Assembly (NCBI GenBank): GCA_946499615.1 | Contig: CAMMST010000030.1 | Span: 1-28,052, forward strand | DNA from: Enterococcus_E cecorum_B | Lineage (GTDB): Bacteria; Bacillota; Bacilli; Lactobacillales; Enterococcaceae | Direction: 5' to 3' | DNA length: 28,052 bases | Shown here: positions 14,028 through 22,362 of the stretch, piece after piece | Layout of the letters: each line of letters starts with the position of its first letter | Position numbering within the stretch: the stretch's first letter is position 1 | Program-made: the position numbers and the translations under genes | Notes under the pieces: model-generated | The model's input: the letters and a program-made list of their open reading frames with translations, nothing else | Database searches by the model: none | What the model was told of the DNA's origin: nothing

Positions 14028-14504
14028 TTATTTTTCTTCTTCGTCTTCTGGCACTTTATTATCCAAGTCGGTACGTACAATTAAGACATCACAAATTGCA
14101 TGACGGATAACATATTCAGATACAGAACCGATAAATAAACGTTCAACTGCATTTAAACCAGTAGCGCCTAGAATGATTAAATCTACTTTTTCACTCTCAG
14201 GTAATTCTTTAGCAATCACTGATTTAGGAGAACCGTATTCGATAATTGTTTTGACTTGATTTACCCCTGCTTCACTAGCAGCCTTTTGATAATCAGCCAA
14301 GGTTTGTTTAGCCATTTCACTTGCTTGTTCCATCATCATACCATCTAAAGAAGAGATTGTTTGGAAAGCACGCGTATCAATGACATGGACTAATAACAAT
14401 TCAGAATCATTCCGTCGTGCAACATTCACCGCCTTTTGAAATGCCAATTCTGCCTCTTTGGAACCATCTACAGCGACCATAATTTTTTTATATTCTTGCA
14501 ACAT
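14028..14504 (-). CDS. Universal stress protein, UspA family, ATP-binding type
   Basis: A 158-residue cytoplasmic stress protein. It begins YKKIMVAVDGSKEAE, the usual Usp strand-1 segment, and near the C-terminus carries the nucleotide-binding motif G-x2-G-x9-G-S (GATG, nine residues, GSVS) followed by CDVLIVR. It therefore belongs to the ATP-binding subgroup. The start is the ATG at 14504, with AGAGGATGA upstream; the longer frame would begin 20 codons earlier without a ribosome site. It ends with a glutamate-rich tail (EDEEEK). It lies 71 nt downstream of the small membrane protein gene on the same strand. Confidence 0.9.
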   Translation of the reverse strand: MLQEYKKIMVAVDGSKEAELAFQKAVNVARRNDSELLLVHVIDTRAFQTISSLDGMMMEQASEMAKQTLADYQKAASEAGVNQVKTIIEYGSPKSVIAKELPESEKVDLIILGATGLNAVERLFIGSVSEYVIRHAICDVLIVRTDLDNKVPEDEEEK

Positions 14505-14574
14505 AAGAATCATCCTCTCTGTTATATCTATTTCTATTTTAAAACAAAACCTAGCATTTGTCACAAAATTTCTA

Positions 14575-14853
14575 TTATATTTTTAAGTTTTTTGCTAAAA
14601 AAGAAGAGAAAACCCCACTTAATATAAAAACAGCAATAATAAAACAAACACTAAAGAAGCGATCATTCATAAAAGTGCAGACAATCCCTAGAATACCACC
14701 GATTACAAAAAATTTACCATAATCACTTAATACAGAAGCTAAATCTTCTTTAGGTTTTAAAAATTGTAGGGCAATCGTTGTTTTGAAAATTAAGAAATAA
14801 CCAATCACTAATAATAGCGAGGCCATGATAAATAATAAGATTTGGATTAACAT
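14575..14853 (-). CDS. Small membrane protein of unknown function
   Basis: A 92-residue hydrophobic protein with three predicted membrane segments (residues about 3-24, 46-62 and 66-88) and a short charged loop between the first two (KPKEDLASVLSDYGK). AAGGAA precedes the ATG. I do not recognise the family. It lies between the 6S RNA gene and uspA, all on the minus strand. A TATAAT-like -10 at 14900-14895 just after the 6S terminator gives it its own promoter. Confidence 0.65.
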   Translation of the reverse strand: MLIQILLFIMASLLLVIGYFLIFKTTIALQFLKPKEDLASVLSDYGKFFVIGGILGIVCTFMNDRFFSVCFIIAVFILSGVFSSFLAKNLKI

Positions 14854-14913
14854 GAACTATTTTCCTTTCGATTTTGATATTTTTCACAGCTTTATTATAC
14901 TCAATTTTGGCAA

Positions 14914-14942
14914 GAAAAAAAGCCTGACCATAAAGCCAGGCT
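14914..14942 (-). terminator. Terminator of the 6S RNA gene
   Basis: On the minus strand AGCCTGG and CCAGGCT-type arms (14942-14921) close a short loop and are followed by seven U. Confidence 0.85.
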
Positions 14943-14944
14943 CA

Positions 14945-15158
14945 ACCTATATTGGTTATCATGGGTACTATCCGTAGATGCCGTTTTTTATCCCGAGGTA
15001 TTGATCCCGCAAACTAGCAGGTGGGCTCTTCTATCTATCCTTTGAACTACCAAATGAAAAGGCATGTTACCCGCATAGATTCAATTAGATCCCAATAAAT
15101 CAATAACAATGTTCGGTCAACACACTAAAGGGAGAATTCGCACATCACAGATTTCCCA
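14945..15158 (-). ncRNA. ssrS: 6S RNA
   Basis: A roughly 210-nt RNA that mimics an open promoter and binds RNA polymerase holoenzyme in stationary phase. There is no reading frame here, but a consensus promoter in front, a terminator behind, and 5' and 3' ends that pair into a long closing stem: ATGGG with CCCAT and CTGTGATGTG with CGGCATCTACGG, the latter resembling the GGCATCT end of known 6S RNAs. The middle can form a long interrupted hairpin. The position directly downstream of rarA on the same strand is the 6S location in Bacillus and relatives. The assignment rests on synteny and architecture; ends are approximate. Confidence 0.75.
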
Positions 15159-15164
15159 TAACTA

Positions 15165-15193
15165 ATACTAGCATAGTTTTTCAAAGAGTGCAA
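15165..15193 (-). promoter_or_regulatory. Promoter of 6S RNA
   Basis: TTGCAC (15193-15188), a 17-bp spacer, and TAGTAT (15170-15165) preceded by TGC. Start near 15158. A cre-like TGATAACGTTTTCT (12 of 14) lies just upstream at 15211-15224. Confidence 0.65.
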
Positions 15194-15256
15194 GTGAAAC
15201 ACTTAAAAATTGATAACGTTTTCTAAAAATGACTATACTCGTTATTAGATAACTTA

Positions 15257-16531
15257 TTAATGTTGCTTCCATTCTTGGATTTGTTGATATCTCATGGCTA
15301 AGGCTTTTTCGTATTTGCCACTTGTTTTTGGTTGATAGTAATGACGATGCACAAGATTGTTTGGCAAGTACTGTTGGTTCACCCATTGATTCGGATAGTC
15401 ATGAGGATACTTATAGTCTATCCCACGATTTAATTTTTTTGCCCCTTGATAGTGACTGTCGCGCAAATGATCTGGAACATCACCTGCTTTACCACTTCGG
15501 ACATCGGCTAAGGCAGCATCAATGGCGCTAATAGCTGAATTGGATTTAGGAGATAAACACAAATCAATCACAGCATTGGCTAAAGGAATCCGTGCTTCAG
15601 GAAATCCTAGTTTTTCAGCAGCTTGGATAGCAGAAACAGTACGGGCCGCGGCTTGTGGATTTGCCAGGCCTACATCTTCATAGCCAATTACCATTAAACG
15701 CCGACAAATAATAGGCAAATCTCCTGCTTCAATTAACCGTGCTAAATAGTGCAGTGCCGCATCTACATCGCTCCCTCGGATAGATTTTTGTAGGGCAGAA
15801 ATCACATCATAGTGGGCATCTCCGTCTTTATCATGGGTCAATGCTTTCTTTTGTAGGCAAGACTCAATAATTTCTAAGGTAATCTCAATCTTTCCTGTAG
15901 CTTCATCGACGGGGGTAGATTTGACGGCTAATTCTAACCCATTTAAGGCACTACGTAAATCGCCATTGGTTACCCGCGATAGATGAAGTCGGGCATTTTC
16001 AGCTAGATGAATGGGATATTCGCCCAATCCTTTTTCCGTATCTGCCAATGCTCGGTCAATCGCTGCTAAAATATCTTCTTGGGTCAGTGGTTTTAACTCA
16101 AAAATTTGACAACGACTGCGAATGGCTGGATTGATGGAAATATAAGGATTTTCAGTTGTTGCGCCAATCATAATAATGCGGCCATTTTCCAGATGAGGCA
16201 ATAGGAAGTCTTGTTTGGTTTTATCTAAACGGTGAATTTCGTCCAAAAGTAAAATCACCGTACCACTCATTTTGGCTTCTTCTGCAACGATTTGTAAATC
16301 TTTTTTGCTGTCAGTCGCGGCATTTAGCATACGAAAGGCATATTTGGTCGTTCCGGCGATGGCTGAGGCAATACTTGTCTTTCCTGTGCCTGGGGGTCCA
16401 TATAAAATCATAGAGGATAGCATTTTAGCTGTAATCATTCGGTCAATAATTTGTCCTGGTCCCACGAGATGCTTTTGCCCAACGACTTCGGATAATTGAG
16501 TGGGGCGCATGCGATAAGCTAATGGTTTCAT
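15257..16531 (-). CDS. rarA: Replication-associated recombination protein A (RarA/MgsA)
   Basis: A 424-residue AAA+ ATPase of the clamp-loader group that acts at stalled replication forks. Counted from ATG 16531 it shows Walker A GPPGTGKTS (45-53), Walker B LLLDEIHRLDK, sensor-1 GATTENP, and the C-terminal tetramerisation region with the conserved DICLSPKSNSA-type helix (here DLCLSPKSNSA) and RDSHYQGAKKL. The start is the third of three nearby ATG codons, since AGAGG lies nine bases before it and homologues begin MKPLAYRMRP. Length matches the Bacillus protein. It is divergent from the DUF3013-prmA operon and followed by 6S RNA. Confidence 0.95.
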   Translation of the reverse strand: MKPLAYRMRPTQLSEVVGQKHLVGPGQIIDRMITAKMLSSMILYGPPGTGKTSIASAIAGTTKYAFRMLNAATDSKKDLQIVAEEAKMSGTVILLLDEIHRLDKTKQDFLLPHLENGRIIMIGATTENPYISINPAIRSRCQIFELKPLTQEDILAAIDRALADTEKGLGEYPIHLAENARLHLSRVTNGDLRSALNGLELAVKSTPVDEATGKIEITLEIIESCLQKKALTHDKDGDAHYDVISALQKSIRGSDVDAALHYLARLIEAGDLPIICRRLMVIGYEDVGLANPQAAARTVSAIQAAEKLGFPEARIPLANAVIDLCLSPKSNSAISAIDAALADVRSGKAGDVPDHLRDSHYQGAKKLNRGIDYKYPHDYPNQWVNQQYLPNNLVHRHYYQPKTSGKYEKALAMRYQQIQEWKQH

Positions 16532-16614
16532 ACGATACATCCTCTCTATCAAAAAATGCTTTGCTTACATAGTATAGCATTATCCGCGCAAAATAAGCTA
16601 GTTGAAACATTTTT

Positions 16615-16642
16615 TTGCGCAAATGATGGTTTTAGCTATGAT
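16615..16642 (+). promoter_or_regulatory. Promoter of the DUF3013-prmA-rsmE operon
   Basis: TTGCGC (16615-16620), a 16-bp spacer and TATGAT (16637-16642). The start is near 16649. The -35 overlaps the right arm of an inverted repeat GCGCAAAA (16586-16593) / TTTTGCGC (16613-16620), which could be an operator. Confidence 0.5.
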
Positions 16643-16702
16643 TTAGTAAAAGAATTGTGTATGATGAAAGTGATGGAAATTATTCAGAAAAGAGGGAAAT
16701 CA

Positions 16703-17158
16703 GTGGCCAAAGAAGACATTTTAACTTTTTTAGACCAACAAATTGATCAAAAAGTGACTGATTATGATGTCGCATTAGATTGGAATACTAAAAACTATAC
16801 GATAGAAATCATTTTTCGACTATATTTAGCTAGCAATGAAGAGTTAGCTGGTGAAGAGGAAGTCGAAGCGATAGAATTTGAAGATGGGATTTTACTTTAC
16901 ACTGAAAAATCTCAATTTGATGCAAATGATTACTTATATACAATGCCTTTTGATCGTAAAAAAGGGATTGAAAGTACGACTTTAGCAGGTCTTATCACGT
17001 ATTTAAATGAAGTATTAGACCAAGGTATGTCTGATATTTTCGACTTTTTAGAAGACGAAGAAGCTGAAGTGTTTGAATTAACTTTTGATGAAGCAAGACT
17101 ACAAGAAATCATTGAAAATGAAGGATCTGCCCGTTGGATTCCTTATCCTAAATTTTAA
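16703..17158 (+). CDS. DUF3013 family protein
   Basis: A 151-residue acidic protein of unknown function belonging to DUF3013, a family of Lactobacillales. Recognisable family traits are the N-terminal ILTFLDQQI helix, DYDVALDWNTKN, IEFEDGILLY, the KSQFDANDYL segment, MSDIFDFLED and the C-terminal PYPKF. The start is GTG at 16703, with AGAGGGA five or six bases upstream. Much longer in-frame starts exist but would begin upstream of the promoter and extend past the family's N-terminus. It lies 12 nt ahead of prmA and heads the operon. Confidence 0.75.
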   Translation: MAKEDILTFLDQQIDQKVTDYDVALDWNTKNYTIEIIFRLYLASNEELAGEEEVEAIEFEDGILLYTEKSQFDANDYLYTMPFDRKKGIESTTLAGLITYLNEVLDQGMSDIFDFLEDEEAEVFELTFDEARLQEIIENEGSARWIPYPKF

Positions 17159-17170
17159 GAAGGTGAAAAG

Positions 17171-18121
17171 ATGAAGTGGAATGAAGTAAAAGTCACAACA
17201 GAAAGTGAAGCAATCGAAGCGGTGTCTAATATTTTAATGGAAGCCGGTGCCAGTGGCGTGATGATTGAAGATAGCTTAGATATCGAAAATTATAAAACAG
17301 ATGCCTATGGAGAACTATTAGACAAAGAGAACTATGAAATGATTACAGAGGGGGCGGTTGTTACGGCATATTTCCCTGAAACAACCTTCTTACCTGAAAT
17401 TATGCCAACCATTCAAGCCAGAATTGCGCAATTGGCTGAATTTGGTTTAGCCATTGGTAAAAATGAAGTCGAAATTTCTGAAGTCTCAGAGGAAAATTGG
17501 GCGACGGCGTGGAAAAAATATTATCATCCTGTGCAAATTAGTCGCTTTTTAACGATTGTCCCAAGTTGGCAAGACTATCAAGCAACCCATCCAGAAGAAA
17601 AGATTATCACTTTAGATCCAGGAATGGCCTTTGGTACAGGGACACATCCGACTACTCGTCTGACATTACAGGCTTTAGAAGTGACGCTACACGGAGATGA
17701 GACGGTGCTTGATGTGGGGACAGGCTCAGGTGTGTTAAGTATTGCAAGTAAATATTTAGGGGCAAAAGAGGTTCATGCTTTTGACTTGGATGAAGTCGCG
17801 GTTAGAGCAGCGAAAGAAAATATGGACTTAAATCCGATTGCCAGCGATGTCAAGGTCAGTGCCAATGATTTACTAAAAGGAATCGAAATACAAGCGGATG
17901 TCATCGTGGCCAATATTTTAGCAGATATTATTGTTTTAATGTTAGAGGATGCACAGCGTTTATTAAAAGAGGATGGGCATTTAATTATCTCTGGAATCAT
18001 CGAAGCCAAACGCGAAATGCTCTTAGCTGCATGTGAGAAAGCAGGCTTTGTCGTGGAACAACAATTGAACCAAAAAGACTGGTATGCGATAATTTTGAAA
18101 AAAGACTTGGGTGAAGACTAA
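17171..18121 (+). CDS. prmA: Ribosomal protein L11 methyltransferase PrmA
   Basis: A 316-residue SAM-dependent enzyme that trimethylates lysines and the N-terminus of ribosomal protein L11. It has the substrate-recognition N-terminal domain (1-about 90), then GMAFGTGTHPTT (151-162), the SAM loop LDVGTGSG (180-187), and the VIVANILAD motif that replaces NPPY in this family. AAGAAGGTGA precedes the ATG. The stop codon overlaps the ATG of rsmE by one base (TAATG), indicating translational coupling. Length and motifs are normal. Confidence 0.96.
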   Translation: MKWNEVKVTTESEAIEAVSNILMEAGASGVMIEDSLDIENYKTDAYGELLDKENYEMITEGAVVTAYFPETTFLPEIMPTIQARIAQLAEFGLAIGKNEVEISEVSEENWATAWKKYYHPVQISRFLTIVPSWQDYQATHPEEKIITLDPGMAFGTGTHPTTRLTLQALEVTLHGDETVLDVGTGSGVLSIASKYLGAKEVHAFDLDEVAVRAAKENMDLNPIASDVKVSANDLLKGIEIQADVIVANILADIIVLMLEDAQRLLKEDGHLIISGIIEAKREMLLAACEKAGFVVEQQLNQKDWYAIILKKDLGED

Positions 18122-18882
18122 TGCAAAGATATTTTGTTGATGCACCTTATCAAGTACAAGAAAGCTATCAGGCAACCAAGGAAATGTATCATCATATGGT
18201 GCACGTGATGCGGATGAAAGTGGGCAGTCAAGTCTATCTAGCTTTTAGCGACCAACAAGTCATTATGGCGCAAATTAGTGAAATCACGCCAGATACGTTG
18301 ACTTTGGTGGAAGTGGCTAAAGAAGAACAAGCAAAAGAATTACCTGTTCATATTACCATTGCTAGTGGCTATCCAAAGGGGGATAAGCTAGAGTGGATTG
18401 TCCAAAAAGCGACTGAACTAGGCATGGCAGCATTCATTGGCTTTCCAGCTGCTAGTTCGGTTGTGAAGTGGAATGATAAAAAACTAGCAAAGAAACAAGA
18501 ACGTCTCGAAAAAATTGCCCAAGAAGCTGCGGAACAATCGCATCGTCAAGTCGTACCTAAAATTGAGCTGTTAGAACGTTTTACAGATTTATTAAAACGC
18601 GCAGCTGAATATGATCACATCGTTATTGCTTATGAAGAATCGGCCAAACAAGGCGAAGATAGTCAGTTGGTGCAAGTCTTTCAACAGCTTGCCCCTAATG
18701 AGAAACTATTAGCGATTTTTGGTCCAGAAGGGGGCATTACGCCTGCAGAAATTGAGCAATTCAAGCAATTAGGTGGCAAATGCTGCGGATTAGGGCCTAG
18801 AATCTTACGCACGGAGACTGCCCCTTTATATTTATTAGCAAGCAGTAGTTTCTTTTTTGAATTGATAAACCAAGAAAAGTGA
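18121..18882 (+). CDS. rsmE: 16S rRNA (uracil1498-N3)-methyltransferase RsmE
   Basis: A 253-residue SPOUT-class methyltransferase. The N-terminal PUA-like domain includes HHMVHVMRMK, and the C-terminal trefoil-knot domain has KGDKLEWIVQKATELG, AAEQSHRQVVP, FGPEGGITPAEIE and LGPRILRTETAPLY, all signature RsmE segments. It overlaps prmA by one base and is followed directly by the unknown gene at 18892, so all belong to one transcript. The usual prmA-rsmE pairing of Firmicutes is kept. Confidence 0.96.
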   Translation: MQRYFVDAPYQVQESYQATKEMYHHMVHVMRMKVGSQVYLAFSDQQVIMAQISEITPDTLTLVEVAKEEQAKELPVHITIASGYPKGDKLEWIVQKATELGMAAFIGFPAASSVVKWNDKKLAKKQERLEKIAQEAAEQSHRQVVPKIELLERFTDLLKRAAEYDHIVIAYEESAKQGEDSQLVQVFQQLAPNEKLLAIFGPEGGITPAEIEQFKQLGGKCCGLGPRILRTETAPLYLLASSSFFFELINQEK

Positions 18883-18891
18883 GTGAATAAG

Positions 18892-19392
18892 ATGCAACAA
18901 GCAATTACAAAATTAGAAGCAGCACTGACAGAAAATGAATTTGTCTCTGTTCCCAATATGAATGTAGCTCAAATTCGCTATATCTATGGTTCATTAAATC
19001 TCTTTTATTTAAACCAAATTGTGCAAAAGGAAGTGGAGCAAGCAGCTGCATTTGACCCTGAGGAATTGATGATGGCCTCGGCATTTGGAGATATGGCGGT
19101 GGAATTAATTCAGATTAACCATACTTTAGGCTTGCCCTCTTTAAGTGAGTATCAAGTGAAAGAAACTTACTTCTTCATTAATGATATGTTTGAGTTATTT
19201 AATCGGGCGGATAAGGCGATTTATCAACTTTCAAGCCAAATCATTCATAGTAAGACAACGCATGAACCATTAGATCAAGCTCTGTTAACGGATATGTTTG
19301 ATTTGTTGGCTAGTTTGGCTCATTACTGTGGCTTTTCATTTAAGAATTCTTTGCAGATGGCTGTGGATGAGTTTATTGAATTTTTATTATAA
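18892..19392 (+). CDS. Conserved-looking protein of unknown function in the prmA-rsmE operon
   Basis: A 166-residue soluble, mostly helical, acidic protein without signal peptide or membrane segment. It begins MQQAITKLEAALTENEF; other stretches are PNMNVAQIRYIYGSLN and YCGFSFKNSLQMAVDEF. I recognise no domain. The start may be ATG 18892 (GAGTGA upstream) or GTG 18883, which abuts the rsmE stop codon. It is the last gene before a strong terminator and precedes rel, so it travels with ribosome-modification genes, but no function can be inferred from that alone. Confidence 0.7.
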   Translation: MQQAITKLEAALTENEFVSVPNMNVAQIRYIYGSLNLFYLNQIVQKEVEQAAAFDPEELMMASAFGDMAVELIQINHTLGLPSLSEYQVKETYFFINDMFELFNRADKAIYQLSSQIIHSKTTHEPLDQALLTDMFDLLASLAHYCGFSFKNSLQMAVDEFIEFLL

Positions 19393-19400
19393 TTTTCGCT

Positions 19401-19440
19401 GAGTATTTGATGCTTTTTTAGTGTCAGATGCTCTTTTTTT
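19401..19440 (+). terminator. Terminator of the DUF3013-prmA-rsmE operon
   Basis: GAGTATTTGA (19401-19410) pairs over ten positions, two of them G.U, with TCAGATGCTC (19424-19433), followed by seven T. Confidence 0.75.
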
Positions 19441-19503
19441 AGGTTAAATAGATAGCTAAAATCGAAAAAAATAAGATAAAAGCGTTTGAATAGTCGACTT
19501 TCA

Positions 19504-19533
19504 TTGTAATGGATGGAAATTTTTTGCTATAAT
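19504..19533 (+). promoter_or_regulatory. Promoter of rel-dtd
   Basis: TTGTAA (19504-19509), an 18-bp spacer and TATAAT (19528-19533) preceded by TGC. The start is near 19540, about 20 nt before the ATG at 19561; this rules out the longer frame that begins at 19513. Confidence 0.65.
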
Positions 19534-19560
19534 AGTAGAAAATCAAGCGAGGTGAGTGAA

Positions 19561-21774
19561 ATGGCAAAAGATATCGTACTTTCAGGGCCAAGTGTAATCA
19601 AAATGGTTGCAGATTATATGAGCGAAGAAGAAACCGCCTTTGTCCAAAAAGCTTTAGATTATGCGACGAAAGCCCATGCCCATCAATTTCGTAAATCAGG
19701 CGAGCCATACATTATTCATCCGATTCAAGTAGCTGGACTTTTAGCGGAATTACATATGGATCCACATACCGTTGCCACAGGATTTTTACATGATGTTGTA
19801 GAAGATACGGATGTGACTTTAGAAGATTTAGAAAGAGACTTCGGTAAAGATGTGGCGATGTTAGTAGATGGTGTCACGAAATTAGGTAAAATCAAATATA
19901 AATCTCATGAAGAACAATTAGCAGAAAATCACCGCAAAATGTTAATTGCGATGGCCAAAGATTTGCGAGTCATCATGGTAAAATTAGCGGACCGTTTGCA
20001 TAATATGCGGACGTTAAAACATTTAAGAGAAGATAAACAACGACGTATTGCACAAGAAACATTGGAAATCTATGCTCCATTGGCTCACCGTTTAGGGATT
20101 AGCCGGATTAAATGGGAATTAGAGGACCGTTCCTTACGTTATATTAATCCTAGTCAGTATTACCGTATTGTTCATTTGATGCAGACCAAACGCGATGAAC
20201 GAGAAGCTTATATAGCTGAAGCGGTGGAAGACATTCGTTTAGCGACTGAAGAACTAGAGATTTATGCAGAAATTTACGGTCGGCCAAAACATATTTATTC
20301 GATTTATCGTAAAATGGTCGATAAAAAGAAACAATTTGATGAAATTTACGACTTATTGGCGATTCGCGTGATTGTTGATTCTATCAAGGATTGTTATGCA
20401 GTGTTAGGGAGTATCCATACCAAATGGAAACCGATGCCAGGTCGTTTTAAAGATTATATTGCGATGCCTAAAGCCAATATGTACCAATCCTTGCATACGA
20501 CGGTCATCGGGCCAAAAGGAAATCCCCTTGAAGTGCAAATCCGTACCCATGAAATGCATGAAATTGCCGAATTCGGGGTTGCGGCACACTGGGCATATAA
20601 ACAAGGAAAAACCGATAAAGTCAAACCAGACAGCATGACCAAACAAGTGGGTTGGTTTAAAGAAATTTTGGAACTGAAAGATGAAAGCTATGATGCCTCT
20701 GAATTTATGGAAGGGGTCAAAGGTGATATCTTTAGTGATAAGGTCTATGTCTTTACTCCTAAAGGCGATGTGACTGAGCTGCCTCAAGGGTCTGGTCCAC
20801 TTGATTTCGCTTATAGTATCCACACTGATATTGGAAATAAAACAGTCGGTGCGAAAATCAACGGGAAAATGGTGCAACTTGACTACAAATTGAAAAATGG
20901 CGATATTGTCGAAATTTTGACTTCACCTAATTCATTTGGGCCAAGTCGTGACTGGTTGAAATTCGTGGCGACATCTAAGGCCAAAAATAAGATTAAACGT
21001 TTCTTTAAAGTCCAAGATCGTGATGAAAATATCGAAAAAGGGCGTGAAATGGTCAGCAAGGTCATTCAAGATTTAGGCTTTGTACCAAAAGAAATCTTGA
21101 CCAAGGCTAAAATTCAAGAGGCGATGTCACGCTTTAATTACCATTCCGAAGAAGACTTATATGCAGCAGTCGGTTTTGGCGAAATGAGTGCCACGACTTT
21201 TGTGAATCGTTTGACCGAAGAAGAACGCAAGCAACAACAAGAAGAAAAACAAAAGCAAGAAGTAGAGGATTTATTGACCAATCCAGTGAAAAAAGAACCT
21301 GAAAAGATGAAAGTGCGTCATGAAGGCGGTATTGTCATTGAAGGGGTCAATAATCTACTTATTCGTTTGAGCCGTTGTTGTAATCCGGTGCCAGGCGATG
21401 AAATCGTTGGTTATATCACCAAAGGACGTGGAGTGTCGATTCACCGAGCAGACTGCCCAAATGTCCGTCATGCCGTTGACTTTGAAAACCGCATGATTGA
21501 AGTGGAATGGGAAGATACTGCAGTCATGAATATGGAATTCGATGTTGATTTGGAAATTCATGGCTTCAATCGTAACGGTTTATTGAATGACATCTTACAA
21601 ACCGTTAACTCTATGACGAAACAATTGAGTAGCGTAGAAGCGAGATCGAATAAGGAAAAAACAGCTACCATTCGTCTAACTTTACGTATTCAAAACTTAA
21701 ATCATTTGAAATCAATTGTCGATAAAATCAAACAAATTCCCGATGTCTACTCTGTACGTCGGATGAAAGGATGA
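19561..21774 (+). CDS. rel: Bifunctional (p)ppGpp synthetase/hydrolase Rel
   Basis: A 737-residue stringent-response enzyme that makes and degrades (p)ppGpp on the ribosome. Counting from ATG 19561: HD hydrolase domain with HD at 77-78 (FLHDVVED), synthetase domain with GRFKDYIAMPK at 294-304 and EVQIRT at 324-329, then a TGS domain (VYVFTPKGDVTELP), a zinc-finger-like segment (LSRCCNPVPGD, HRADCPN) and a C-terminal ACT domain. RFKD is the RXKD form typical of bifunctional Rel rather than EXDD of synthetase-only RelA, and the HD site is intact, so both activities are expected. GAGGTGA precedes the ATG. It is followed after 4 nt by dtd. Confidence 0.97.
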   Translation: MAKDIVLSGPSVIKMVADYMSEEETAFVQKALDYATKAHAHQFRKSGEPYIIHPIQVAGLLAELHMDPHTVATGFLHDVVEDTDVTLEDLERDFGKDVAMLVDGVTKLGKIKYKSHEEQLAENHRKMLIAMAKDLRVIMVKLADRLHNMRTLKHLREDKQRRIAQETLEIYAPLAHRLGISRIKWELEDRSLRYINPSQYYRIVHLMQTKRDEREAYIAEAVEDIRLATEELEIYAEIYGRPKHIYSIYRKMVDKKKQFDEIYDLLAIRVIVDSIKDCYAVLGSIHTKWKPMPGRFKDYIAMPKANMYQSLHTTVIGPKGNPLEVQIRTHEMHEIAEFGVAAHWAYKQGKTDKVKPDSMTKQVGWFKEILELKDESYDASEFMEGVKGDIFSDKVYVFTPKGDVTELPQGSGPLDFAYSIHTDIGNKTVGAKINGKMVQLDYKLKNGDIVEILTSPNSFGPSRDWLKFVATSKAKNKIKRFFKVQDRDENIEKGREMVSKVIQDLGFVPKEILTKAKIQEAMSRFNYHSEEDLYAAVGFGEMSATTFVNRLTEEERKQQQEEKQKQEVEDLLTNPVKKEPEKMKVRHEGGIVIEGVNNLLIRLSRCCNPVPGDEIVGYITKGRGVSIHRADCPNVRHAVDFENRMIEVEWEDTAVMNMEFDVDLEIHGFNRNGLLNDILQTVNSMTKQLSSVEARSNKEKTATIRLTLRIQNLNHLKSIVDKIKQIPDVYSVRRMKG

Positions 21775-21778
21775 GTCC

Positions 21779-22225
21779 ATGCGCGCGGTAATTCAACGAG
21801 TCAGCCAAGCAAAAGTAGTCGTGGATGACAACACAGTAGGTCAAATTGGTAAAGGTTTTATGATTTTACTGGGTGTTCACGAACAAGACACACAAGCTGA
21901 TGTTGATTATTTAGTAGGTAAAATCAGCAAACTTCGCGTCTTTGAAGATGATCAGCAAAAAATGAATCGTTCTATCATTGATGTCGGTGGGGAAATTTTG
22001 AGTATTTCTCAATTTACCTTATTTGCGGACACTAAAAAGGGCAATCGACCAAGTTTTGTACAGGCGGCTAAACCCGATACAGCGATTCCTTTATACGAGG
22101 CTTTTAATGAAGGATTGCGTCAAGCAGGCATTCCGGTTGAAACGGGAATTTTCGGTGCTGATATGAAATGTCACCTCGTCAACGATGGCCCCGTAACGAT
22201 CATCATCGACAGCCAAAATAAATAA
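21779..22225 (+). CDS. dtd: D-aminoacyl-tRNA deacylase
   Basis: A 148-residue enzyme that hydrolyses D-amino acids (and glycine from tRNA-Ala) off tRNA. The family motifs SQFT (77-80), NRPSF (89-93) and the Gly-cisPro motif GPVT (137-140) are all present. AGGATGAG, which overlaps the rel stop codon, is its ribosome site, and the gap to rel is 4 nt, so the two are co-translated; rel-dtd is a common Firmicute pair. It is followed by a strong terminator that closes the core-gene part of the window. Confidence 0.96.
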   Translation: MRAVIQRVSQAKVVVDDNTVGQIGKGFMILLGVHEQDTQADVDYLVGKISKLRVFEDDQQKMNRSIIDVGGEILSISQFTLFADTKKGNRPSFVQAAKPDTAIPLYEAFNEGLRQAGIPVETGIFGADMKCHLVNDGPVTIIIDSQNK

Positions 22226-22231
22226 ATACAA

Positions 22232-22282
22232 TAAAAAAGGTAGTGATCCGCACAAAAAAAGTGTGGTCGCTACCGTTTTTTT
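22232..22282. terminator. Terminator after rel-dtd, bidirectional
   Basis: GGTAG, GATC and GCAC pair with GTG, GGTC and CTACC around an A-rich loop (stem 22239-22274), with a T7 tail on the plus side and A6 on the other. Confidence 0.8.
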
Positions 22283-22362
22283 ATACTCTTTGTTTTTCTA
22301 CTTTTTTGTAGGTGTTTTTCGTGATAAAATGACGTTGAGAGAGTGACGAAAGGGGTTTAGTA

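Noticed and set aside
14914..15193. T-box leader or protein-coding interpretation of the 6S region
   Set aside because: No T-box motif (GGTGGNACCGCG-like) and no amino-acid gene follows; no reading frame with a ribosome site. Position and closing stem fit 6S RNA.
16556..16702. N-terminal extension of the DUF3013 protein from an ATG at 16556
   Set aside because: It begins upstream of the likely promoter and beyond the family's N-terminus; the GTG at 16703 has a proper ribosome site.
20404..20877. Minus-strand open frame of 157 codons inside rel
   Set aside because: It lies wholly opposite a conserved gene, has no ribosome site and no recognisable domain; long antisense frames are common opposite such codon use.
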